A program made the translations under genes and the position numbers. A stretch of 56,081 nucleotides of DNA, from positions 113,155 through 169,235 of the forward strand of contig NW_023365802.1 in the NCBI RefSeq assembly GCF_000003815.2, read 5' to 3'. Below are positions 12,338 through 22,929 of the stretch, piece after piece; the first letter of the stretch is position 1; every line of letters starts with the position of its first letter. Origin of the DNA: Branchiostoma floridae. Lineage: Eukaryota; Chordata; Leptocardii; Amphioxiformes; Branchiostomatidae. The notes under the pieces were generated by a model. The model saw nothing but the letters and a program-made list of their open reading frames with translations, searched no databases and was not told the DNA's origin.

Positions 12338-13167
12338 GTTCTTCTGTATCTGTATAGCCGGTAACGCCATTCGGCGTAACACACCAGCTTCGCAGGCACG
12401 CGGTGCGGCAGCAGCTGGTTATATTACACTGAACGATCCGTGACACCTAACATTTGCACATCTGTCTGCAAGCGTTCTTTAAAACTATCCAGAGAAGATG
12501 CCCCTACTGTGCTTGGTGATAACAAATTCCAATCTACGATAGTTCTGGGAAAATACGAATTTTTGAACACATCAATCCTAGCTTGGAAACTCTGGTACTT
12601 GAAGTCATGGCTGTTTCTTGTTCTTTTTTGAGCTGGTATTAGATACTTATCAGTCGGTACGTCCACCAGCTTATTGGTCATTTTGTACATCATGCAAAGT
12701 CTGGACATTTTCCTTCTGTCTTCAAGTAATGTCCACTGTTTTCATTTTGGTAACACTAGCATCCCTGTTGTAGTTGTTTGTACAGAATCGGGCAGCTTGG
12801 TTCTGTACCCTTTCAAGTTTATCTTTGTCTTTCTTTGTATACGGATCCCATACTGTTGCAGCATATTCAAGGTTAGGTCTTACCAGTGACGTGTATGCAA
12901 GTGATTTTACCCTGGCTGGGCATGCCCACAAGTTACGTTTGATCACTCCCAATGTCTGTTTAGCCTTGGTTGTTATTTTGTTAACATGGACACCCCACTT
13001 CAGCCCAGTTGTTAACATAACACCTAGGTATGGGTGGCTTTTTGTGGTTGCTAATGTCTGACCACAAAACTGGTAAGGGGACACATTTGGTGTGCGTTTG
13101 TTCGTTATCTGCATGATATAGCACTTATCAGAATTGAACTGCATAAGCCATTTCCTTTGCCATTCTT
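12338..13167 (-). pseudogene. CR1/Jockey-type LINE, 3' end with RT fragment
   Basis: On the minus strand, 13144 to 12722 encodes the end of a reverse-transcriptase domain (NSDKCYIMQIT, YLGVMLTTGLKWGVHV, then CPARVKSLAYTSLVRPNLEY and AATVWDPYTKKDKDKLERVQ). After a one-base frameshift near 12715, it continues to 12424 with the usual C-terminal part (YFPRTIVDWNLLSPS). The order and motifs are those of CR1/Jockey-clade non-LTR retrotransposon ORF2. It is 5'-truncated near 13167, ends in a short TACAGA-type repeat near 12338, and is flanked by TTCTT on both sides. The intact empty site is at 9221-9240 in unit II. Dead copy. Confidence 0.85.
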
Positions 13168-14087
13168 CTTGCGAAAGGTTTAAGGAACGCCTTTATTCTT
13201 TTTTTGTAATCATGCATAGGAAAGCGCCCCTCAAAACTAGTCGCGGACACCTTGCCTTGACTTAGTTTCACTTAATCCTCTTTGCCCCTTCGGAAGCACA
13301 GAGCCTCAGTAAGTCGTCTCCTTCTCATTGCGATATCTGGCAGTCTTCTTCGCCTTATGCCATGAGTTGTTTGCGTGCTCTAGGTCTTTCTTCACACCTC
13401 TCCTCCATGACAGTCTGATGTCCGAGGTCCGAATTGAGTTTTTTTTCATACACAGTCGTACTCGTATGCACAATTTGTACCTCATATGCATCTCAATTGT
13501 TATTTTTTCTGTCAGATTTATTCACGAGTGTGTATTGTGCGTACTGCTGCGTAGGAGAAATGTCACTACGGACTTTATAAGGAGTTGATATACACGCTCG
13601 TCTGACCGCACCGTTAGTCTTGTCAGGAATCACCAGCTAATCATAATAAAGTTTATATGTCCCTGTTGTATATTGCTGGCGTTGATATTAATTGCATCGC
13701 AATTTGTTTTTCTGAGTTGTTGAAATGAGACTCTTTGCTATGACGTCATACCACACGCTAACTTCAGTTGATAAATCATAATCGGAATTGTCAGCTTTAA
13801 AAAAAGTCCAATCCTTATGTCGTTAGGATATTTCACCTGTGGCTGCTACCTGCAATGGGGAATAGCAGAATCAGTTTGTCATTTCAGGCGACTGACTCAC
13901 AAAAACACTATGATGTATTTACACAGACTTAGACAACGGCTGCTGTGTGAAGAAAGAGACAAGCTTGTTTAAACGCCGCAGCTAAACCTTAGTGCAACAC
14001 ATATTATAGAGCTCAACACGAGCGTGTCGGAGAACTCTTTTCATGAGTAATTGGGGAAAGGTCAACATTACATCATGCTGCGGGTCT

Positions 14088-14187
14088 NNNNNNNNNNNNN
14101 NNNNNNNNNNNNNNNNNNNNNNNNNNNNNNNNNNNNNNNNNNNNNNNNNNNNNNNNNNNNNNNNNNNNNNNNNNNNNNNNNNNNNNN
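14088..14187. other. Assembly gap (100 N)
   Basis: Joins the truncated duplication unit III on the left to retroelement-like sequence on the right. The join may not be physically correct. Confidence 0.99.
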
Positions 14188-15120
14188 TGACCACGAACTC
14201 GCCAACACTCTTGTGCCCGGTGTGACCCATGCAGGGATAAGCCATGGAGAAAGAACAGAACACACACGCACACAACCTGACCGTCCTATCAGACCTATCG
14301 AAATTCCTGTTTACTAACCTAACACTGGCCCTGAACTGTCTATAGTGCATCAAGTACTTCTCTGTCTTCCGATATATGTAAAACAATTAGTACTAAAGTA
14401 AACAAAAACATTAACATTCAACTTACTCCTACACTGTCAGCATTTCTCAAATATATCCTAACTCTTCAAAACAACTCCCACTGTTTCTCTTCCCTCCTCC
14501 TGTCTGTCCTACATCACAGTCTCATGTCACAACAACAACTCTGGCCGCCACACAACACTAATCCAGAACTTATGCAGTAAAATACAAATATAACAATACA
14601 GGGAAGTCGTGCTGCTAGTCATCACAACAACTTAAAGAGAGTCCTCCTACAACTCCTCACTTCTTCTTGCTACTAGTCGAAAACAACATAACTAGGCTAA
14701 GCTCTAACACAACAGGTCAGGCAGCGTGAGCATGGCATTCTCTCTGTCCACTCAAGTCAAGGGCACACTCACGTTCAACAAGTTCCACCCGGGTTCTCAA
14801 ATGTCCTACCGACCGCCCCGTCGCCTCGTAGTCGTACCATGCCGAAGTCGCGGCCCGCACTCTAACCATGGTGTCGGCCGCCGTCAGTCCTGCCGCCACG
14901 TGCCGAGCCTTGGAGTTCACGGCTTCCCCAGCACTCCAGCCATGGTCCTGCAACCTCCTATCCTGGTCAGCCTGCCGTGTCCTGCCGGTAGTCGCTCCAC
15001 CTCGGCCATCCTGCCCTCCCGTGCGCGGCTCCTGGCACGGCTCCTGGTCCCGGTGTGTCTCCGTCCCGTAGCGTCCCTCTAGATCTTGGTTACGCAGCAT
15101 CCTGCCTCGACAACGCCAAA
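14188..15120 (-). mobile_element. LTR-retroelement internal 5' region (partial)
   Basis: Read on the minus strand, the LTR end ...CTTACA at 15121 is followed by TT and TGGCGTTGTCGAGGCAGG, a plausible tRNA primer-binding site. A GC-rich, arginine- and glutamine-rich open frame follows (15166-14717, covering the LTR edge, primer site and leader). No gag zinc knuckle, protease or RT is visible before the gap. Element type is not determined; a Ty3-like element is a guess. Confidence 0.45.
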
Positions 15121-15602
15121 TGTAAGGGGGCCGGTGTTGTGGCCCCAGGTTCTTTGAATGCTGCACGAGGAACGTTTAAACTACAGGACTAAGAAAGCAC
15201 ACACAGGACGCAGTCATGCCGTTAGACACGCACGGGAGCTGTTCGTCGGGACCCTCTCTCTGCTCTCTCTGTCCAACTGTCCCAACTCCCAATTCCCGGC
15301 TTTCTTTATTCCAAAAACCCAGACACAGATCCAGACACTGTCTACAGCTATGCATGACACTAATTATAACATGTACCTGCTATTGGCTTTGTTGTTCTTT
15401 TCATCTTCAGTTCATCAAAGAACAATACAAAGGATAACACCTTGTCAACAGTTATCACACAACGATACCAGACTAATTACAGTTACCAGGTGGGCTGTCT
15501 GTAGCTTCTCAGAGCATGTACATGACAAAATGATAACCATAACATCTTGCTTTAAATGATACAACAATTTCTTCAAAACAGTGCATTTTTACCCCTCCTA
15601 CA
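15121..15602 (-). repeat. Probable LTR (482 bp)
   Basis: On the plus strand it runs from TGTAAGGGGG to CCCCTCCTACA, so the termini are TG...CA with near-inverted ends. On the minus strand it holds GGAATAAAG, a polyadenylation-signal-like motif typical of an R region, and is followed by a primer-binding-like site. No second LTR is present in the window, so the call rests on structure alone. Confidence 0.5.
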
Positions 15603-16494
15603 GGATGATGTACAGAACTGGGAGTTTGTAGTCTTCTGGTGTGATCCTCGTGCCTGTGGCATTCAGAAGAGAAGTGGCGATGGTCTGTGCTGAGCTTGTC
15701 GGTGTCACAGACAGAGAAGTTTTGTTGCGCTGCAGGGTCCCCTCTGTCAGAAACATGACTGAAGTCACTGGTAAGGCTGTAGATTCTGTGGTCGGCCGGC
15801 GTGCTCCACAACTGGGCAGTCTGGCAGACACGTCCGACAAGTGCAACTTAGTCAGGTCAGGCGGACTGGCGCAGACATGCACGCCCAGTTCCAGGCTTCT
15901 GACGACAAAACAGGCCGAACAGCGCAAACAACAGACCTGTTGTTTCCCCTGACAGGCCTGGAAACAGGCTAGCTTGTGAACCAGCCAGGAGAGGTCGCAG
16001 TCACAGCGGAAAGGGTTCCCGTTGATCCACGCCTCGGCCACTTGTGGCCGCCCCAGCTCGGACTCAGAGAACGACGCCAGTTTGTTGAAACGTAGGTCAA
16101 CTTTTCTCAGCTTTGGGAGATGCTCGATGACGGTGTCCAGCTTTACGTACCGAAGTTGGTTTCCCATGAGGAAAAGGCCTTCCAAATTTGGCAGAGCGCG
16201 CAAAGACAGCCAGGAAAAGACTTGTATGCTGTTCCTGTTTAGGTCCAGCTTACGCAGCCGTGTTAGTGGCGGGATGTGCGAGATGTTTGTGATTTGATAT
16301 GAATAGGACAAAGTGAACCCTTCAGCGTTGGTTGGGATGTCGTCAGGAATCGCCGTAAGGTTTGTGTTGGAGCAGTGAACCCATGCTGTCCGTGAGAACC
16401 ACAACTGTTGTACACTGCATGCCGCCGGCAGACAAACACAACCCGACCACAGACGTGCAGAAGTCATCAGCAGAAGCAGTCCACTTACTTTCAT
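15598..16494 (-). CDS. Secreted/membrane leucine-rich repeat protein, 298 codons
   Basis: The frame starts MKVSGLLLLMTSARLWSG, a signal peptide with likely cleavage near residue 19. It continues with a cysteine-bearing LRR N-cap (about 20-45), four to five LRRs (about 50-155, for example LTRLRKLDLNRNSIQVF and LPNLEGLFLMGNQLRYV) and an LRR C-cap starting NPFRCDCDLSWL (about 160-229). The C-cap contains an unusual cysteine-rich insert (CCLRCSAC) before CASPPDLTKLHLSDV. A Ser/Thr-rich stalk (about 230-285, with NKT and NAT sequons) follows. The frame ends LPVLYIIL, which looks like the first residues of a transmembrane helix. The stop TAG is supplied by the first bases of the putative LTR at 15602. 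Alternatively CCT|GTAGGA is a splice donor in the middle of the helix. The start is the only Met before the signal peptide. Role inferred: extracellular recognition or adhesion. Confidence 0.8.
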   Translation of the reverse strand: MKVSGLLLLMTSARLWSGCVCLPAACSVQQLWFSRTAWVHCSNTNLTAIPDDIPTNAEGFTLSYSYQITNISHIPPLTRLRKLDLNRNSIQVFSWLSLRALPNLEGLFLMGNQLRYVKLDTVIEHLPKLRKVDLRFNKLASFSESELGRPQVAEAWINGNPFRCDCDLSWLVHKLACFQACQGKQQVCCLRCSACFVVRSLELGVHVCASPPDLTKLHLSDVSARLPSCGARRPTTESTALPVTSVMFLTEGTLQRNKTSLSVTPTSSAQTIATSLLNATGTRITPEDYKLPVLYIIL

Positions 16495-16563
16495 GTCTCA
16501 GCTGCTCAATACCACCTGGGTAGTGAGATTACCACAAGTTTGCTTCAAGGAGGCAGATGCTCA

Positions 16564-16573
16564 GATATATATC
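16564..16573 (-). promoter_or_regulatory. Possible TATA box of the LRR gene
   Basis: GATATATATC lies about 70 bases upstream of the minus-strand start codon at 16494. Position is compatible with a core promoter. No other evidence. Confidence 0.3.
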
Positions 16574-16728
16574 AGAAAGTTTCCCAGTTTTGTTGTGCCA
16601 GCTTGAAAAGTATTAAGTTGCTGTGCAAAAGTGGAACTGATCGTTTTTGTCTTCCGCAAATACCTTAGTAGCATCATGCATGTGTATCATACATGTTGTA
16701 CACATGTCTGTCCTTAAAGGCAGCGCAT

Positions 16729-17090
16729 GTATTATATATCCCACACTGTTGACCACATACTGAAGACTGGGTTTTGTAATCACAGAGTGTATTACATATC
16801 CCACACTGTGGACCACATACTGAAGACTAGGTTTTGTAATCACAGAATGTATTATATATCCCACACTGTGGACCACATACTGAAGACTAGGTTTTGTAAT
16901 CACAGAATGTATTATATATCCCACACTGTGGACCACATACTGAAGACTAGGTTTTGTAATCACAGAATGTATTATATATCCCACACTGTGGACCACATAC
17001 TGAAGACTAAGGTTTTGTAATAACAGAATGTATTATATATCCCACACTGTTGACCACATACTGAAGACTAGGTTTTGTAATCACAGAATC
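16729..17090. repeat. 60-bp minisatellite, about 6 copies
   Basis: Unit begins GTATTATATATCCCACACTG and ends GGTTTTGTAATCACAGAAT, with a period of 60-61 bases. Inner copies are almost identical and the edges diverge. Because 60 is a multiple of three, both strands show long open frames that are not genes. Confidence 0.97.
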
Positions 17091-17769
17091 CATCGGAAAA
17101 CCTCATGTTTTTAAACATCTACTCAGACAGTCTTGGTGGACAGCAAGAAAAGGTTATTGCAGTGCATTTCTGCCCATGCACATGTTGGCAACGCATTTAT
17201 CTAGGCAATTGTCAGATGCTGGTTCAAAATATATACTTAGATATACGTTGTAACTTTGAAGGCAAAGTAGTATGTTAAAGACATTTCTTATTTATTATTG
17301 TCAGTTTGGCAATATTGGGGACAGCAGTTGCTCACCATTAACAAACATGTATAAATACTTAGTCTATTAACTTTACTACCCTTAGAATAGTTAGATATGG
17401 TTTTCTCCTTGTTTGTATTTGCCATGTACAGGCTGGGCAACCAATCGTCTGTTAAGCTCTCTTTGAAACTCTGTAGAGACCGTCTCAAAGGCCCCAGTCC
17501 ATGAATACCCTCACGTTGTCACTACTCTGAAAGTTGCATTTTTAGATCTCTGATCAATATAAGATCGGTCTGAAGAGAGATCAGATATCACTGGATACCT
17601 TTACGTATTTATATTATTATATTTCAACCATACCACAGGTATTTTTTCTCTTTCTCCTTAGTGGTGTTTTTCTTCTTCTAAATCGATTCATCTGTCATTT
17701 TTGAGCCACATGACATGAGTATTTGGGACTAGGCTGATTTTGCAAAAGTCCTTTTTTCAGATAAAGTGT
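17091..17769. other. No supported gene
   Basis: AT-rich sequence. A minus-strand frame at 17288-17488 (SLQSFKESLTDDWLPSLY) faintly recalls a retroelement C-terminus but is too short to call. Confidence 0.4.
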
Positions 17770-17960
17770 TTTTGGCTGCTTTAAATGGAGTATTAAATGG
17801 AGGTCCCATATATGGGGAGAGTCACACCCCATGCATGTTAAAGAACCCCCACACGTGCGATGGTGCAAAATCCTTCCATCTAGAATTGCTGATTCTCTAC
17901 AAATCACCCGGACTCCAGGAAGAATTATAAGTGACATATCAGTCAGTAATGGAGATCTGT
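17770..17960 (+). mobile_element. SINE fragment
   Basis: Shares, in opposite orientation, the segment with GTTAAAGAACCCCCACACGT and TGGAGGTCC with the copy at 20259-20611. The tRNA-like head is missing. Confidence 0.55.
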
Positions 17961-18290
17961 AACCAAACCAAACCAATTGGATTGTGTTTACTTTGTAAAG
18001 GTGACATTGCAAGGGAATGCCATCTTTAATGTCCCATTGGCTCCGTCCTTGGTGCTTAATGTAACCGATAAATGTGGAAAAGCTCCAATCCTGCCTGACT
18101 GCATGTTGTTACCTGTACTCGGTGCCTGTCTGACCTGCATTTAGTTCTATACATAATAATGTCTATTGTGAGTGCATCATGTCGGGGGATTTCCTTCTCT
18201 GGTATACCAAACCTTCTTCAGTACAGAAGGTTTTGTAGTTTTTGATCCACTTGTGACTGCCCCATGTTTGTTAATTTATTCAAATCTTAT

Positions 18291-19011
18291 TCAATACTGA
18301 CAGTAGATTTGGTTTGTTGTTTGTGCAGTTTCTGTTCCATTATTCAAATCTTCTTCAATAGAGTAGACAGGGTTTGTTATTGTTGTCATCGCTTCTGTTC
18401 CAATTGTGGCTGTCTCATGTCCACCTTCCATACCTTCAGTAGAGTAGATATTGTTTGGTGTTGTAGATACAGTTTCTGTTCCATTCTCCAAATCATCTTC
18501 AATAGAGTAGATACGGTTTGTTGTTAGTGTCATAGCTTCTGTTCCACTTGTGGCTGTCCCATGTCCGCCCTCCATACCTTCAGTAGAGTAGATGTTGTTT
18601 GTTGTTGTAGGTACAGTTTCTGTTCCAATATCTGAATCTTCTTCAGTAGAGTAGATACGGTTTGTTATTGGCGCCATAATGTCTGTTCCATGTCCAGTAG
18701 AGTAGATTGTTGTTAGTGTCATAGCTACCTCTGTTCCCCCTCTGACTGCCCCATGCCCACCATCCAAACCATCATCAGTAGAGTGGATGGTGTCTGTTGG
18801 TGGTGCTGTACTTGGTCCTCCATCCATGGCCGCCGAATCTCGGCCATCCAAAGCTCCTGTGGGATTTTCATAAACATGGTCTACTGTTGGTGATGTAGTT
18901 TGATTGACAGGCTGGTGTCCATGATTGACAGGCTGGTGTCCGTGATTGACAGGCTGGTGCCCGTGATTGACAGGCTGGTGCCCATGATTGACAGGCTGGT
19001 GCCCGTGATTG
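18291..19011 (-). CDS. C-terminal tail with tandem NxxY motifs (partial, 5' lost in gap)
   Basis: An open minus-strand frame runs from the gap edge to TAA at 18291. It begins as a 7-residue repeat (HGHQPVN, about five copies from a 21-bp minisatellite), passes TTSPTVDHVYENPTG, and then becomes a tandem array around N-x-[IV]-Y-S: TIYST, NRIYST, NNIYST, NRIYSI, NNIYST, NPVYSI and finally NQIYCQY at the C-terminus. The repeat has a dimer period of 48 residues (144 bp). NPVY is a canonical NPxY; the others are NxxY, which PTB domains can bind. YENP fits the pYxN preference of Grb2-type SH2 domains. I read it as the cytoplasmic tail of a membrane receptor whose ectodomain lies in or beyond the 566-base gap. 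There is no ATG in the visible part, and the family is not identified. Confidence 0.6.
18320..18790. repeat. 144-bp coding tandem repeat
   Basis: Two to three diverged copies of a 144-bp dimer, each half containing a TAGAGTAGAT block that encodes IYST on the minus strand. The period keeps the reading frame. Confidence 0.85.
18901..19011. repeat. 21-bp minisatellite at gap edge
   Basis: About five copies of TGATTGACAGGCTGGTGTCC plus one base. It encodes a heptapeptide in the minus frame and runs into the N gap, so its true length is unknown. Confidence 0.95.
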
Positions 19012-19577
19012 NNNNNNNNNNNNNNNNNNNNNNNNNNNNNNNNNNNNNNNNNNNNNNNNNNNNNNNNNNNNNNNNNNNNNNNNNNNNNNNNNNNNNNNNN
19101 NNNNNNNNNNNNNNNNNNNNNNNNNNNNNNNNNNNNNNNNNNNNNNNNNNNNNNNNNNNNNNNNNNNNNNNNNNNNNNNNNNNNNNNNNNNNNNNNNNNN
19201 NNNNNNNNNNNNNNNNNNNNNNNNNNNNNNNNNNNNNNNNNNNNNNNNNNNNNNNNNNNNNNNNNNNNNNNNNNNNNNNNNNNNNNNNNNNNNNNNNNNN
19301 NNNNNNNNNNNNNNNNNNNNNNNNNNNNNNNNNNNNNNNNNNNNNNNNNNNNNNNNNNNNNNNNNNNNNNNNNNNNNNNNNNNNNNNNNNNNNNNNNNNN
19401 NNNNNNNNNNNNNNNNNNNNNNNNNNNNNNNNNNNNNNNNNNNNNNNNNNNNNNNNNNNNNNNNNNNNNNNNNNNNNNNNNNNNNNNNNNNNNNNNNNNN
19501 NNNNNNNNNNNNNNNNNNNNNNNNNNNNNNNNNNNNNNNNNNNNNNNNNNNNNNNNNNNNNNNNNNNNNNNNNNNNN
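19012..19577. other. Assembly gap (566 N, sized)
   Basis: A non-round length suggests a size estimated from read pairs. It lies inside a coding minisatellite. Long frames drawn across it are artefacts. Confidence 0.98.
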
Positions 19578-19676
19578 TCATTCTCTCTTTTACCTTACGT
19601 CAAGTCAACGTATAGTGGATGTTTGAAAACGACAAAGCCGGGTTTCGAAGTTCTGGTCGCAATGCGAAAGTGCTGT

Positions 19677-19888
19677 ATACTGTCAATGCAGTTAAGTTCG
19701 CGGTGATTTAACTTCGCTATAGCGGGAAAAAGGACTTTCGTGGTGGTTTTGATTTCGCGGTAGCACCATGCACTGTAGTCTCCTACTGTCATGGAAAATG
19801 TTCGCGGTGGTTTTAAATTCACGTTGAATCGGTCGCCGCGAAAAAGGTGAACATTAAACCACCGCGAAAGTTTCTGCATTTACAGTAT
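19677..19888. mobile_element. MITE with ATACTGTAAATGC-type ends, copy 1
   Basis: ATACTGTCAATGC on the left and GCATTTACAGTAT on the right, with an interior rich in TTCGCGG/CCGCGAA. The element at 22126-22292 has the same ends and interior phrases such as GGTAGCACCAT and CTACTGTCATG. Confidence 0.8.
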
Positions 19889-20258
19889 ATCTAATGGATG
19901 CGTAAAAACGGCAAAAAGGAAACAAATAAGAAAAAAGTCATTAGACTGGACTCTAACTCGGGTCTGCAGCTTCCTGGATATTACCAACCCTTTGGGGAAA
20001 GTTTAGCGGGCTTGTGTTCCATATATCAATTTTATTTTTTAACTAGACCCCATACCTTCGTCAAATGGTTTTACCTTTGAAGCCGGTGTATCAATCATTG
20101 ATTATGCATCTAAGTTACTTTATAGCTATTTATTTATTAGGATTCTCCGTATACGATGGCAATGGAGGTTATGGCGGAACAGGAGTCAAAGGACACCTTT
20201 TCAAAGCCACCAAACAGACATGTTCGCACATGTCACAGCGGGGTTATACCGCCCCTTA

Positions 20259-20611
20259 CGGGGTGACATACCCTTTCGTGTGGCTGATACGGTATGGAGG
20301 TTCGTCAGTTGAAGTGAATCACCAACTCCAGACAGACAGATTGCTCCATCTCACACCGCACCATCGCACGTGTGGGGGTTCTTTAACGTGCCTGGGGTAT
20401 GGCTCTCCCCAGACACAGGACCTCCATTTAACGTCCTATCCGAGGGACGGCCCTAGCCGACGCTAGGTACTCATTTTCTCTTGAGTATAGTGAGGAAAGT
20501 CGTGTAACGTGCCTCTCCCAAGGGCACAAGATCGGTGACACGCAGCTGGATTCGAACCCGTAACCTCTCGGTCACGGGCCGAACACAATACCACTGTGCT
20601 ACGCGGTCCCA
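20259..20611 (-). mobile_element. tRNA-derived SINE, copy 2
   Basis: The minus strand reads TAGCACAGTGG (box A, 20591-20601) and GGGTTCGAATCC (box B, 20548-20559) with correct tRNA-like spacing. A body shared with the other copies (TTGGGAGAGGCAC, GGACGGCCC on the plus strand) follows. It is a SINE head, not a tRNA gene, because the body follows directly and no full cloverleaf is seen. Confidence 0.8.
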
Positions 20612-21209
20612 CAACAGACATAACCAGACACACTATTGTAATTTTCGAACAAATGACATTGAACCTTTATCAGCAGTTTATCTTATTTACGGCCTTCAAA
20701 AACAGCTGTATGGTGGTATAGCTTGGATTAGATAACTAGCTATTGTTCCTACAGTAAAACGCCAAATAGTGAGCTTAAACGTTATGTATCATTTCTTGTT
20801 AAAGGAAAGTATCTATCTCCTGGAAAAGTCTGTGGAATATACAGTTATTAAAGAACTTGAGCCCTGCTTGTTTGTTTTTCGACGACGATTCTGTAGATAA
20901 TTCTTATAAGCAATAGGTGCTATTCGTCAACAGAAAATATTCAAATGTATTGAAACGTGTTGATAGGCAATTCTAGATAATCATATAAAGCCCGTGTTAG
21001 CTCTGTTGAGGCTTGAGATATTCAAAATTGTCAGTTGGCAGAATAAAGCAAGTCAGATTGTGCTCCCAGTGAAAAGAGAAAAGTTTTGAAGATAATACCA
21101 CCAGTTTAGTCGATTTATCTTAAACTAAAATTTATGTAGAAATAACGGAAATATGATATACCAAAGTTGATATGCGAAACTTTTTGTGCCGAGTTTATGT
21201 TAAGAAAGA
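20612..21209. other. No supported gene
   Basis: AT-rich sequence without recognisable exons or repeats. Confidence 0.4.
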
Positions 21210-21897
21210 AGAGGATCTCATTTGCATAATTTATGTTCAGCGATGTTCACCTGTACATTACTTCCAAATGCTACAAGTAAGCATTTTCTCATTAATTATG
21301 CAAATTAGTTCTTTATTTTGCATAATACATATCTATCAATATTCTGCTCCTTCTCAGTTACAAATGGTACATGTTGCAACGGTCCTATAATGCAACTGAG
21401 CGTGTTTACACAATTACCTAATTAATTATGCAAATTAGATACCAATTTGCATATTTAATATGTCATTATATGAAGCATCACTTTAAAAGCTATCTACATG
21501 CCAAAAATCATAACAATCTGTTAACCCCTTCTCGAGCTATTCCCTTTCAAAGTCTGACACTAAACTTGCCCTGCAGTAACAAAACAAGCCGCTAGGGAGC
21601 CCAAACACATACCACTTACTCTCGGCATCAAGGGCTGTCTACCTTTCAAAAATCATAGCCACAGCATGTTCAGAACTCGAGATATCAAACCAGGATGTTC
21701 AGCTGCAGTACCGTAACAGGCTGCTAGGGGGCCCAAAATCTAATCATTCCCAGGTCTTACCAAGACCTACCCACATACCAAATATCAATACAATCCATTC
21801 TGGCGTTCTTGATTTATTCTGGTCTTCTACATACATACAAACATGCATACATACATACAAACGCTACCCAGAACATAACCTTCTCGGCGAAGGTAAT
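21210..21897 (+). mobile_element. Dispersed octamer-rich repeat, copy 2
   Basis: Shares ATTATGCAAATTAG, the phrases CCCTGCAGTA..AAAC..GCCGCTAGGG and GGGGGCCCAAAA, and a CATA/CAAA tail. Here the end reads TTCTCGGCGAAGGTAATTA, a different terminal variant from 8113-9206. Confidence 0.65.
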
Positions 21898-22125
21898 TAT
21901 CAATGATACACTGTAGAAATGTACTGCGGTATAGTGGTAGTACGAGGAATCGTCGAGGACAACTTTTGTTTGAGAAAAAAATCTAGCACCTAGACAAGCG
22001 ACCTTGCAATTGGGTTACCGGCGGTGGTCGCGTCGTGCTTGCCTGAGGTCCTGCAGATTATCAATGATGAAACAGAACTGGTGACCCGTACGCGCGGGTA
22101 CAGACAATGGTCTGTAGGTAATTAG

Positions 22126-22292
22126 ATACTGTAAATGCTTATAAGTTCGCGGGAAAATGGAGTGATCGCCGTGGTTTTGAGTTCTTGGTAGCACCATCTA
22201 CTGTAGTCACATACTGTCATGAAAAATATTCGCGGCGAATTGGCAAAACCGCGAACATAAAGCCATCGCGACGATTTCTGCATTTACAGTAT
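22126..22292. mobile_element. MITE with ATACTGTAAATGC ends, copy 2
   Basis: Perfect 13-bp inverted ends ATACTGTAAATGC / GCATTTACAGTAT. Length 167 bp, no ORF. Confidence 0.85.
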
Positions 22293-22929
22293 TTGCGTCG
22301 TGCTAGCCTGGGCCTTCCTTCGATGTAATGAAGTGGTATAGGTCATTCACAGAGAACATTGCAAAATGTGGAAACATGTAAAGACGCCAGGATATTTAAT
22401 CGTGTAAAGCTTGATTTAAAAGAGCATTCCACAACCTAAAACGGGTATAATTCGTCAGAGAAGAAATGGTTATACTTATTACTTCAATCAAGTTAGTGTT
22501 GGGTAAACATTTTGTAGCTATCGAGTTTTTGGATTCCCATGAGGACCATTTGAACTGTGCACTTATGGGGATGTTCGCGCCATGCTAGCCTGAGGCCCTG
22601 TGTTGATGATCAATTAGATCATCAGAGCGAGAAAAGGTGGTACGAGGACAAACGATTAAGGGACCGAGGCGGTATATACATGCCACTGCTGTACTTATAT
22701 AACATAAGGCAAGGACCAAATACCTGTTATGATTAGCTTCAAGTACGACATGCATGTTTTTAGCTAGTAAAACTTAACCAGTGTAACGCTGGAATTCCAA
22801 CTCTTTCATCACCTTGTGTCGGAGGTATTTTGTACGCTTGGTGTCTGATACGCAAAGTTACAACAACAAGCAATAATCTGCAGGAACTTTTGGTGTTCTG
22901 GTGCTCTGGTAGCACGGGATGTGCTTCCT
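22293..22929. other. No supported gene; short degenerate repeats
   Basis: The phrase CGTGCTAGCCTGRGSCC recurs near 22031, 22308 and 22577, pointing to old local duplications. No coding signal. Confidence 0.4.

Larger units (their letters stand above)
11196..14087. repeat. Segmental duplication, unit III
   Basis: Copy of unit II with its own insertion, the LINE fragment 12338-13167. The right end is cut by the N gap at 14088. Between units II and III the sequence is clearly diverged, with indels and substitutions, so the duplication is not an assembly artefact of identical haplotypes. Confidence 0.83.

Noticed and set aside
12017-12399. Several frames over the CA/CATA/GA repeat
   Set aside because: Simple-sequence artefacts on both strands.
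14726-15082. Plus-strand frame opposite the retroelement leader
   Set aside because: Shadow of a GC-rich minus-strand region.
16613-17020. Long frames on both strands, repeats of YIIHSVITKPSLQYVVHS and YYISHTVDHILKTRFCNH
   Set aside because: Produced by a 60-bp minisatellite whose period is a multiple of three.
16729-17090. Regular 60-bp repeats resembling a CRISPR array
   Set aside because: Head-to-tail identical units without unique spacers, in a eukaryotic context; a minisatellite.
18868-19706. Very long frames over the N block
   Set aside because: N was translated as X; no real sequence supports them.
20548-20611. Possible tRNA gene on the minus strand
   Set aside because: Box A and B fit, but the sequence continues directly into a repeated SINE body and no complete cloverleaf is visible.
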